Source: CAVQBP01 sp963710745
GTDB lineage: Bacteria; Bacteroidota; Ignavibacteria; Ignavibacteriales; Ignavibacteriaceae
Reading direction: 5' to 3'
Assembly: GCA_963710745.1 (NCBI GenBank)
Contig: CAVQBP010000029.1
Coordinates: 124,001-188,000, forward strand
DNA: 64,000 nt
Shown here: one piece after another, positions 26,881 to 34,811 of the stretch
How the letters are laid out: every line of letters begins with the position of its first letter
Numbering within the stretch: the first letter of the stretch is position 1
Program-made: the position numbers and the translations under genes
The notes under the pieces: model-generated
What the model was told of the DNA's origin: nothing
What the model saw: the letters and a program-made list of their open reading frames with translations, nothing else
Databases searched by the model: none

Positions 26881-29616
26881 ATGAAATATAGGATGAATCA
26901 AAAATTTCTCAATGAACAAAAAGGTATTAGCCGGCGTCGCTTTATTAAAATAGCCGGAATTTCTACTATTGGGATATCTTCATTAGGATACATTAATTTT
27001 CAAACAAAGGGAGTTTCTATTGTTATAGATCCTGCTGATCAAATATCAGGCTCGCAACCGGCACAATGGGCTGTAAAGGAACTGGAGAAATCATTAACTA
27101 ACGCGGGAATAAATGTTTACCGGTGTAATAAGATCTCTCAGGCCAGAAACGGAGATTTATGTATTGCTGCTGCAGGTTTAGGTTCTTCCATAGCTCGTCG
27201 ACTACTTGAAGATTCGAATAAAAAAATCCCGTCTGTACCGGAAGCTCTCGGTTTAATACCGGTAAAATCGGGTGACAAACAAGTTCTACTAGCTTGTGGA
27301 TATGATACACGCGGACTTGTTTATGCCTTACTTGAACTTGCTGATAGGGTTAACTATTCAGATGAACCTTTTAGTTTCATGAATATCGATAAACCTGTTA
27401 TTGAACAGCCTGCAAATGTCATACGTAGTGTTAACAGACTTTTTGTTAGCGAGATTGAAGATAAACCATGGTACTACGATCGCGAAATGTGGAAACAGTA
27501 TCTTACAATGCTGACTACACAACGCTTTAATCGATTTAGTTTGGGATTGGGGATCGGTTATGACTTTCTACAAAATATAACCGATGCATATTTCCTTTTT
27601 GCTTATCCGTTTTTTTTATCTGTTCCGGGATACAACGTAAAAGTACCGGAGCTGCCTGATTCGGAACGTGATAAAAATTTAGAGATGCTTAAATTTATAA
27701 GTGATGAAACAGTAGCTCGTGGAATTCAGTTTCAGCTGGGGATCTGGATGCATGGATATAAATGGATTAATAGTCCCAACGCAAATTATACTATAGAAGG
27801 ATTGACTCACGAAACCCAAGGTCCGTATTGCAGGGATGCACTTCGACAACTTTTAAAAACTTGTCCTTCAATTAGCGGAATAACCTTCCGTATACACGGA
27901 GAGAGTGGTGTAAAAGAGGGCAGCTACAAATTTTGGAAAACAGTATTCGACGGTGCAGCTACCTGCGGTCGCAAAATCGAGATAGATATGCATGCAAAAG
28001 GAATAACCCAGGAAATTATCGATATTGCGCTTGACACGGGAATGCCGGTTAACGTCTCTCCCAAGTTCTGGGCAGAGCATCTTGGTTTACCTTACCATCA
28101 AGCCGATATTCGGGCATTCGAAATCCCGAAACCGGATCAAAAAGCAGAAGGATTATTGAACCTGAGCGCAGGGTCCCGAAGTTTTACACGTTATGGTTAT
28201 GCCGACCTTCTTAAAGAAAGCCGTCGCTATGGAGTTTTGCACAGAATCTGGCCCGGCACACAGCGAATTTTGCTTTGGGGAAATCCTGAAATGTGTGGTG
28301 CATATTCGAAAGCTTTCAGCTTCTGCGGCAGTATTGGGGCTGAACTCATGGAACCGCTGTCGTTCAAAGGCCGGCGCGGGTCCGGAATTGCCGGAGGCCG
28401 CTGCGCTTATTTGGATACATCGTTAAAACCTAAATGGGATTGGGAAAAATATCTTTACAGTTACAGAGTTTTCGGCAGAATGTCTTACAATCCAGATACC
28501 GAACCGGATGTCTGGCGCCGATACTTGGTCAAGCTGTTTGGTGCGGCAGCTAAAGAAGTTGAATTGGCCCTGGCAAATGCATTTCCTATACTTCCAATTG
28601 TATTAACTGCTCATGGGGTCTCGGCTGCAAACAATTTATATTGGCCGGAGATTTATACAAATCTATCCATAGCAGATCCGGAAAATAAAAATCCCTTTTT
28701 TGATACACCATTTCCACAGGTATTCGGCAATGTAAGCCCAATGGATCCTCAGCTGTTTATGAGAATCAACGATTTTGCGGATGAATTATTGAAAGGCAGA
28801 CACAGCGGGAAATACTCACCAATCGAATATGCTCAATGGATAGAAGACTTTGCCGGCGCAGTTAATAAAAATCTTGCAGAGGCAAAAGCCAAGTGGAAAG
28901 GAAAGCTTACTCCTGAATTCCGGCGTATGGCTATTGATGTATCAATAGCGGCAGGATTAGGTCGTTTCTTTGGAGCCAAATTCAGAGCCGGCGTTCTTTT
29001 CGGAATCTTCAAGCAAAGCGGCGACCGAAATGCACTGGAATTATCAATAAAGATTTATCATGAGGCAAGAAACCATTGGATTGAGCTTTCAGAAATCGCC
29101 AGGGATGTTTATAAACATGATATTACCGTAAGTGAACTCGATGTATTAAGGGGACATTGGCTTGACCGTCTTCCTGCGATAGATGATGATATTGATTTCA
29201 TGAGGAGGATATTGGAACAAACACCCATTACCAATAGAATTCAATCTGATAATGTTGGGACGGCAATAGAAAAAGCTCTGGGACGGCCTCATCGAGACTT
29301 TGCAGTTTGTCATCATAAACAGCCCGTACATTTTAAAGCAGGAAAACCACTGGATCTGGAAATCTCAATTGAGAAAAAAATAGAATCTGTATTGTTATAT
29401 TATCGTCATGTAAATCAGGCCGAAAGATTTAAAACAGTGAAAATGAAACCGAAGGGTAAAAATTATCTAGCTACTATACCGGCTGATTATACTGATACTC
29501 TTTATCCTCTTCAATATTATTTTGAATTAAGAGAAAAACCAGGTAAAGCATGGTTGCACCCTGGCTTATCAGCAAAACTGATTCAACAGCCATACTATGT
29601 TGTGAGAAAGATATAG
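26881..29616 (+). CDS. Tat-exported putative glycoside hydrolase of unnamed family (GH67/GH20 N-domain-like)
   Basis: A 911-residue protein with a twin-arginine signal (S-R-R-R-F-I-K at about residues 17-23). Residues about 40-140 resemble the GH20/GH67-type N-terminal alpha/beta domain ('QPAQWAVKELEKSLTNAGI', 'DKQVLLACGYDTRGLVYALLE'). Residues about 180-520 look like a TIM barrel: 'MLTTQRFNRFSLGLGIGYDF', 'IQFQLGIWMHGYKW', 'ISGITFRIHGESGVKEGSY', 'KIEIDMHAKGI'. The Glu and Asp in 'RIHGESG' and 'EIDMH' are good catalytic candidates. A helical region and a small C-terminal beta domain follow. An alpha-glucuronidase-like activity would suit xylan debranching, but this is inference. The Tat signal suggests folding, perhaps with a cofactor or partner, before export. 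Confidence 0.72.
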   Translation: MKYRMNQKFLNEQKGISRRRFIKIAGISTIGISSLGYINFQTKGVSIVIDPADQISGSQPAQWAVKELEKSLTNAGINVYRCNKISQARNGDLCIAAAGLGSSIARRLLEDSNKKIPSVPEALGLIPVKSGDKQVLLACGYDTRGLVYALLELADRVNYSDEPFSFMNIDKPVIEQPANVIRSVNRLFVSEIEDKPWYYDREMWKQYLTMLTTQRFNRFSLGLGIGYDFLQNITDAYFLFAYPFFLSVPGYNVKVPELPDSERDKNLEMLKFISDETVARGIQFQLGIWMHGYKWINSPNANYTIEGLTHETQGPYCRDALRQLLKTCPSISGITFRIHGESGVKEGSYKFWKTVFDGAATCGRKIEIDMHAKGITQEIIDIALDTGMPVNVSPKFWAEHLGLPYHQADIRAFEIPKPDQKAEGLLNLSAGSRSFTRYGYADLLKESRRYGVLHRIWPGTQRILLWGNPEMCGAYSKAFSFCGSIGAELMEPLSFKGRRGSGIAGGRCAYLDTSLKPKWDWEKYLYSYRVFGRMSYNPDTEPDVWRRYLVKLFGAAAKEVELALANAFPILPIVLTAHGVSAANNLYWPEIYTNLSIADPENKNPFFDTPFPQVFGNVSPMDPQLFMRINDFADELLKGRHSGKYSPIEYAQWIEDFAGAVNKNLAEAKAKWKGKLTPEFRRMAIDVSIAAGLGRFFGAKFRAGVLFGIFKQSGDRNALELSIKIYHEARNHWIELSEIARDVYKHDITVSELDVLRGHWLDRLPAIDDDIDFMRRILEQTPITNRIQSDNVGTAIEKALGRPHRDFAVCHHKQPVHFKAGKPLDLEISIEKKIESVLLYYRHVNQAERFKTVKMKPKGKNYLATIPADYTDTLYPLQYYFELREKPGKAWLHPGLSAKLIQQPYYVVRKI

Positions 29617-29757
29617 CTTAATAAATTATCAACGATAAAAACGGCTAATTATTATGGATTTCATATCTTCTCGGTTCTTAAATACTGCCGGGATTTGATT
29701 GATTAAAAGAACTTAACATTACTGTTTCAATTTAATAAAATCATAACAGGATTTACT

Positions 29758-30495
29758 ATGAAAATATTCTACAAGATCATGATGCTGGTATTCAGTATCT
29801 TTATTTTAGCACTTCGAGGAAATTCCGGCACGTACGATGATGATGCCCGAGGTACAACGCTCAGTGATACTACTCGCAGTCTCTCACCTTACTTCACTGA
29901 GGCTGCATCATCTCCGAAAACACCGGATGCCGAAGGTTTTCTTCAGCGTTGGCTGCTTCTGGAACCGATTAATAAACCAAACCGCAGTAACACTGTTTTT
30001 ACAGACAGTTATATCCGGAAGGCTTTTGATACTTTGTACTTTCATAACCAGTTTACGCTTGTTCCGCAAAACGGAGATAAAGTGACAGTTGGAGATCAGA
30101 AACTCATATGGCATGCTCTTGATGCAACCAATTTTAATGTCAAACTGTTTCGCTTTGCCTACGGTTTGAACAAACAGATTTACGGTGTCCTGTTCTGGGC
30201 TGTTACAGTTATTAACAGCCCAAGGGAGATGAAGGATGTTCGTTTGGCAGTCGGTTCCAATTCAGCATCCATGTGGTGGCTTAATGGTAAAGAAGCCGTT
30301 ATGCTATCTGGTGACAGGCGAATGGTTATGGATGATTGTGTTTCCAGGAGACTTACGCTTAAAAAGGGACGGAATGTAATTCGCGGTGCCGTAATTAACG
30401 GCCCGGGTATGAGTGATTTTTGTATTCGCTTCATCGATGAAAATGGTAAACCAATCAAGGATATTACCATGACCATTGAAAATGCTGACAAATGA
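29758..30495 (+). CDS. Secreted accessory beta-sandwich protein
   Basis: A 245-residue exported protein with a signal peptide at about 1-24. The mature part starts with 'TPDAEGFLQRWLLLEPI' and continues with beta-strand-rich sequence ('RLAVGSNSASMWWLNGKEAV', 'SRRLTLKKGRNVIRGAVING'). That pattern (solvent-exposed loop with M-W-W-L-N-G, then L-x-x-G-x-N) is the jelly-roll domain found in glycosidase and esterase accessory regions; very similar sequences, as I remember them, occur with acetylxylan esterases in Bacteroidota. No catalytic motif is visible. It lies 41 bp before the GH43 at 30537 and is probably co-expressed with it. Confidence 0.65.
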   Translation: MKIFYKIMMLVFSIFILALRGNSGTYDDDARGTTLSDTTRSLSPYFTEAASSPKTPDAEGFLQRWLLLEPINKPNRSNTVFTDSYIRKAFDTLYFHNQFTLVPQNGDKVTVGDQKLIWHALDATNFNVKLFRFAYGLNKQIYGVLFWAVTVINSPREMKDVRLAVGSNSASMWWLNGKEAVMLSGDRRMVMDDCVSRRLTLKKGRNVIRGAVINGPGMSDFCIRFIDENGKPIKDITMTIENADK

Positions 30496-30536
30496 GTAAC
30501 CTATTTTGATCTCAATTTTTTTGTTTTGGAGGTTTT

Positions 30537-31988
30537 ATGAAGTTCCGTATTTTAACAGCTGTTTCCGTAATGATCTTTTTATGTTTGTCCAATATGGCAT
30601 TGGCTCAGATTGGCAAACCTTATATCCATGATCCATCCACCATCGTTAAGTGCGATGGCAAATATTATACTTTCGGTACACGCGGCGGCGGTTTGATTTC
30701 TGAGGATGGCTGGGTTTGGAACAGCGGGGCTGTACGTCCTGGCGGCGGAGTAGCACCGGATGTTATTCACATTGATGACCGATATTATGTGTCTTATGCA
30801 AAAGGAGGGGGTGGATTAGCCGGTGGACATGCTAGCAATGTTTATGTTATGTGGACTAAGACCCTAGATCCCAATTCGCAGGATTTTGGATTTAAAGATG
30901 AAACTATCGTCGCTTCATCTGACGGCGTTGAAGACTGTGATGCAATCGATCCGGCGTTCCTTCTTGATCCTGCTGATGGCCGTCTATGGCTCACATATGG
31001 AACCTACTTCGGTTTTATTAGAATAGTTGAGCTCGATCCTAAGACAGGAAAACGCATCGCCGGCAACCAGGCAAAAAATATTGCTATTGACTGTGAAGCC
31101 ACTGCAATGATGTATCGGGAAGGATGGTATTACCTGCTTGGTACTCACGGTACTTGCTGCGACGGCTCCAACTCAACATATAATATCCGTGTAGGACGCT
31201 CCAGGAAAGTTACCGGCCCCTATCTGGATAACATAGGAAGAGATATGCTTAAAGGCGGCGGTAAACTGGTAGTTGCTGCCAGTGGTACATTTATCGGTCC
31301 AGGTCATTTTGGTCTGTTAGACTTAGGGGATGGCGTGGAAAAATTTTCTTGTCATTATGAGTCAGATTTGGCACAGGGCGGCCGGAGCGTATTAGGTATT
31401 CGTCCGCTTCTATGGAAAGATGGGTGGCCGGTTGCAGGAGACAATTTTAAAGAAGGAACATATAAAATTCAGTCCGAGCGTAGCGGTTATGCACTTGAAT
31501 TGGCTGTGGATTTTGTAAGGATGACTCGCGGTACATGGCGTTTTTTTAGACAAAATGATAATGAACCTGTGAAGGCAATTTCACCCCAGAGTCTCGCTGA
31601 GGATTCAAAGGATTGGCCGGCAGGTAATATTGAAGTTCGCATGGGTGATTTTATGGTTCGACCGCACCAGAAGTGGAGAATCACACCTGTAGCTGATGTT
31701 GGCGGTTATCCCGGATCTCCATATTTCAAGATTACCATCGACAGCACTGATCGCGCTTTGGCTGCTACTGCAGAAGCAGAAGTAATCACAGTTCCCAAAT
31801 TTACCGGCGATCCCGCTCAACTTTGGCGCATCGATCAGTTGACAGATGGAACTTACCGGATCATGCCCAAGATTGTGCCCGATTCAAAGGAACCATTGGC
31901 TTTGGTTGCTGTTGGTGATTGTTCACCCACGCTGGCTAAGTTTGACCCAAAAAGCGACAATTCGCGATGGAATTTTAAAACACCATGA
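30537..31988 (+). CDS. GH43 endo-arabinanase-like enzyme with C-terminal beta-trefoil-like domain
   Basis: A 483-residue exported GH43 enzyme with an ideal GGAGG ribosome site. The signal peptide ends near residue 24 (A-L-A-Q). Catalytic residues: Asp32 in 'YIHDPSTIV', Asp in 'DAIDPAFLLD', Glu187 in 'DCEATAMMY'. 'FIGPGHFGLL' carries the His that binds metal in the pocket of arabinanase-type GH43s, which supports an alpha-1,5-arabinanase or related activity. Residues about 305-483 look like a lectin-type (RICIN-like) domain with recurring 'KWRITP', 'LWRIDQL', 'RWNFK' ends. It follows the accessory protein at 29758 closely. Confidence 0.85.
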   Translation: MKFRILTAVSVMIFLCLSNMALAQIGKPYIHDPSTIVKCDGKYYTFGTRGGGLISEDGWVWNSGAVRPGGGVAPDVIHIDDRYYVSYAKGGGGLAGGHASNVYVMWTKTLDPNSQDFGFKDETIVASSDGVEDCDAIDPAFLLDPADGRLWLTYGTYFGFIRIVELDPKTGKRIAGNQAKNIAIDCEATAMMYREGWYYLLGTHGTCCDGSNSTYNIRVGRSRKVTGPYLDNIGRDMLKGGGKLVVAASGTFIGPGHFGLLDLGDGVEKFSCHYESDLAQGGRSVLGIRPLLWKDGWPVAGDNFKEGTYKIQSERSGYALELAVDFVRMTRGTWRFFRQNDNEPVKAISPQSLAEDSKDWPAGNIEVRMGDFMVRPHQKWRITPVADVGGYPGSPYFKITIDSTDRALAATAEAEVITVPKFTGDPAQLWRIDQLTDGTYRIMPKIVPDSKEPLALVAVGDCSPTLAKFDPKSDNSRWNFKTP

Positions 31989-32019
31989 AGAAGAAAGTGT
32001 ATGTCACCGGTATATTTAA

Positions 32020-32060
32020 AAAGAGATGATTTATAATATTTTCAACATCTCTTTCATTAT
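32020..32060 (+). terminator. Probable terminator after the GH43 at 30537
   Basis: AAAGAGATG at 32020-32028 pairs perfectly with CATCTCTTT at 32046-32054 around a 17-base loop. A short A run precedes it and a T-rich tail follows. The loop is long, so terminator strength is uncertain. Confidence 0.4.
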
Positions 32061-32183
32061 GATCCGAAAAAGTTGTCTTACTCAGAAATTATAAAAAAGG
32101 CGGATACTCAACAATGCGAGCTATTGGTTCATTTCGAAGTGGTATAGGATTAACTAATTACTATAAATTAAACCGGATGAATT

Positions 32184-33347
32184 ATGAAAAAAAATGTTAA
32201 TGTTTTAATAATCATCTCTTTTATAGGAACGCTGCTGATTTTCAACGCAAATCAAACAGCCAATGCTCAAACAACGGAAAAGAAGAAACTTGTTCCGACT
32301 GTAACAATTCCTGCGCCTCCCGGTTCTAAAGGTTTCGGTATGCCTTCAGCAAATAACGGAAGTACACCACGCCCAAGAAGAAGATGGGTAAGCCCAAGTG
32401 TAACCGAGCCGCGTGAAATTGCTACTACAACACTTGATTCAATGACGATGAGTGATCCTTATATTTTCCCTGATAAAAAAACTCATACATATTATCTTAC
32501 CGGCAGCGGCGGCAATATTTATAAGAGTAAAGATTTAAAAACATGGACCGGTCCTTACGGAGCGTTTGATGTTACAGGCACATGGATGGAAGGAATTCCG
32601 TTTGTTGCTGCTGCGGAAATTCATGAAGTCAACGGCAAATATTATTATTCAGCAACATGGACAGATAGAAAAGACCTTGTTGATGTAGTTCCCCGGAGAT
32701 ACAACGTTCATCGGAATCAGACACAGATTTTAGTATCCGATAAACCGGAAGGGCCTTATAAGCCTTTAAACCCTGATCCGGATTATGATTACCTTTATCA
32801 TAATTGGGATGTAATCGATGGTACAATCTGGTATGAAGATGGTATTCCGTATTTTGTTTTTGTCCATGAATGGACTCAGGTTGTTGACGGAACAATGGAG
32901 TATGTTAAGCTTTCCCCCGATTTAAGTAAAAGAATTTCTGAGCCTGTATGTCTCTTCCGGGCAAGCGAAGCTCCATGGGCACTTGAAATGGTTGCTAACG
33001 GAGAGATGACTTTTGGTATGAAGCTCCCCGGCTGGGTTACCGATGGACCCGAGTTGTTTAGGACAAAAACAGGCAAGTTAGGAATGCTATGGTCAAGCTG
33101 GGGAAAAGGACGGTATTTGCAGGGAGTTGCTTATTCCGAATCAGGAACAATTGATGGTCCATGGGTACAGGAAGAAGAACCATTTGTAGGAAACAATTCC
33201 GGGCATGGGATGATGTTTACAACATTTGAAGGAAAACGGCTGCTGGTTATACATCATGCAGAAGGAGACGGGCCCCGTAAACCGAGACTTTATGAAATAG
33301 ATGATTCAGGTGATAAGCTTGTACTAGGTCCAGGATATAATCCATAG
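32184..33347 (+). CDS. GH43 glycosidase
   Basis: A 387-residue exported GH43 enzyme. The signal peptide ends near residue 32 (A-N-A-Q), followed by a Pro/Arg-rich linker. The propeller covers about 75-385: base Asp91 in 'TMSDPYIFPD', modulator Asp in 'HNWDVIDGTIWYEDG', acid Glu290 in 'VTDGPELFRT', and a His in 'GNNSGHGMMF'. No extra domain is present. It fits the side-chain-removing arabinofuranosidase/xylosidase group. It is the last enzyme gene before the LacI regulator, from which it is separated by 235 bases with no feature I can name. Confidence 0.86.
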   Translation: MKKNVNVLIIISFIGTLLIFNANQTANAQTTEKKKLVPTVTIPAPPGSKGFGMPSANNGSTPRPRRRWVSPSVTEPREIATTTLDSMTMSDPYIFPDKKTHTYYLTGSGGNIYKSKDLKTWTGPYGAFDVTGTWMEGIPFVAAAEIHEVNGKYYYSATWTDRKDLVDVVPRRYNVHRNQTQILVSDKPEGPYKPLNPDPDYDYLYHNWDVIDGTIWYEDGIPYFVFVHEWTQVVDGTMEYVKLSPDLSKRISEPVCLFRASEAPWALEMVANGEMTFGMKLPGWVTDGPELFRTKTGKLGMLWSSWGKGRYLQGVAYSESGTIDGPWVQEEEPFVGNNSGHGMMFTTFEGKRLLVIHHAEGDGPRKPRLYEIDDSGDKLVLGPGYNP

Positions 33348-33582
33348 TACGGTAAAACAATAACAAAGTTCATGTTCAGGTTTAAGTTCAAGATCGTATA
33401 ATTATGCGGAATAAAAACCTTACGGCAGACAGGCAAGAAATTTTTATTAATGTTAAAATTAATTCTATTTTCTAATTTCAAATGTATTAAGAGTTAGCCA
33501 AAATAATAATTTAAGTTATTATAATGTTGATTGAAAAATCAGCATAAAAAAAGAAGTTCTATAATTTTTGTCGTTTATACTA

Positions 33583-34011
33583 ATGGACAAGGATAAAGTA
33601 ATAACCATAGAGGAGATTGCAAAAAGAGCAGGAGTATCAAAAGGTACCGTCTCAGCGGTTTTAAATGAAAAGAATAATGTAAAGCCTTCTACCAGGGAAA
33701 ACATTTTGCAGCTAATGAGATCTCTAAATTACCGTCCAAAAGGGGTAGCTAGAAATCTAAAAATCGGTAATACCGGGAAATGTATAGGTATAATCATTAA
33801 AGAACTGAATTATCCTTTTTATACTACTATTGCAGAAGGCGCAAAAGAATATGCCAGATCAAGAGGTTATTCTCTGATAATTGCAAGTTCTGACTATGAA
33901 CTTGAAAGTGAAAAAAAATTTACAGACTTATTTTCAGCAAAGGATATTAGAGGTGCAATCATAGCACCGTTATTAGAAGGCAGTGCAGAAATTGAGCATC
34001 TTTTAAATTAA
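33583..34011 (+). CDS. LacI-family regulator, N-terminal part (frameshifted)
   Basis: This frame encodes the DNA-binding half of a LacI-family repressor/activator. The start is ATG 33583; a TTG at 33568 is in frame but less likely. The HTH is clear: 'ITIEEIAKRAGVSKGTVSAV' followed by 'LNYRPKGVARNLK', the usual hinge helix region. The sugar-binding domain begins at 'CIGIIIKELNYPFYTTIAEG' and runs until UAA at 34009-34011. The next frame continues without a gap at 34014. If the frame steps back one base within TTTAAAT (34002-34008), the reading becomes E-H-L-L-(N/K)-L-K-M-L-N-Y, giving one normal-size LacI protein of about 347 residues. It probably senses a sugar made by the locus enzymes. Confidence 0.85.
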   Translation: MDKDKVITIEEIAKRAGVSKGTVSAVLNEKNNVKPSTRENILQLMRSLNYRPKGVARNLKIGNTGKCIGIIIKELNYPFYTTIAEGAKEYARSRGYSLIIASSDYELESEKKFTDLFSAKDIRGAIIAPLLEGSAEIEHLLN

Positions 34012-34013
34012 AG

Positions 34014-34625
34014 ATGTTAAATTATCCGTTCGTTTTATTGGCAGATGTTAAAGGGATAACAGCAAATGTTGTAGAGATAGATAATAAAAAGGCAATCAAA
34101 AAAGCAGTGGAATATTTAATTAATAACGGTCACAAGAAAATTGTCCATTTTGCCGGCCCTCCGGAATCGGCTCACACCAAAGAGCGAATTGAGGGATTCC
34201 ATGATGCAATTAGCGGAAGCAACCTGGTTTTTAAGAAAGAAATGATTGTTCCTGTAGGAGCTCATAATGAAGTGAGCTATGAAAAAACTATAAAATATTT
34301 CAGGAGAAAGAGACGAGAGGATTATCCGACCGCTATTGTATGCTTTAACGATTTACAGGCACTGGCTGTTATGACTGCACTAAAAAACCTGAACATAAAA
34401 GTTCCTAAAGATATTTCCATTGTCGGGAATGATGATATTCATTATACTGAAATATATTCTGTGCCTCTTACAACGATTAAATCTCCCAAAAGAGAAATTG
34501 GTCAAAAAGCTGCTGAAATATTAATAAGAAATATTGAGTCGCCAAATTTGATTCCAATCGAAAGAATTGTTCTGGATACTGAATTAATAATAAGAAAATC
34601 GACAAGAAGGATAAATACAAAATAA
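34014..34625 (+). CDS. LacI-family regulator, C-terminal part (frameshifted)
   Basis: Encodes the C-terminal part of the periplasmic-binding-protein-like effector domain of the LacI regulator begun at 33583. Visible family motifs are 'NGHKKIVHFAGPPESAHTKE', 'YPTAIVCFNDLQALAVMTAL', 'VPKDISIVGNDDIHYTEIYS' and 'PLTTIKSPKREIGQKAAEIL'. It lacks its own HTH and could not act as a regulator alone. The frame is open back to the slip site at 34002-34008, so the true junction lies a few codons upstream of Met 34014. It is either one gene with a single-base deletion (true or assembly error) or a gene read by -1 frameshifting. Confidence 0.83.
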   Translation: MLNYPFVLLADVKGITANVVEIDNKKAIKKAVEYLINNGHKKIVHFAGPPESAHTKERIEGFHDAISGSNLVFKKEMIVPVGAHNEVSYEKTIKYFRRKRREDYPTAIVCFNDLQALAVMTALKNLNIKVPKDISIVGNDDIHYTEIYSVPLTTIKSPKREIGQKAAEILIRNIESPNLIPIERIVLDTELIIRKSTRRINTK

Positions 34626-34679
34626 ATTTTCAATGTTAACAATAAACTAATGTTCTGTAACTAAAATAACTATACACGG

Positions 34680-34759
34680 CAGTCATGGTCCAAACCATGA
34701 CTGGGATTTAATTTATTATATATTTTTAAATGTTCCTGTCATGGACTGGTTCATGACAG
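34680..34759. repeat. Pair of related hairpins between LacI and the SASA gene
   Basis: Hairpin 1: CAGTCATGGT (34680-34689) and ACCATGACTG (34694-34703), a perfect 10-bp stem with loop CCAA. Hairpin 2: CTGTCATGGA (34736-34745) and TTCATGACAG (34750-34759), a 10-bp stem with one G-U pair and loop CTGG. They share the core GTCATGG/CATGAC and are separated by 32 AT-rich bases. The layout recalls REP/BIME-type paired palindromes; tandem operators or a terminator without a clean T run are alternatives. Confidence 0.55.
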
Positions 34760-34811
34760 CCACGTCGAATGTATAGAAGTGTTAGCGACAGAATACTAAA
34801 AAAGGAAAAAA

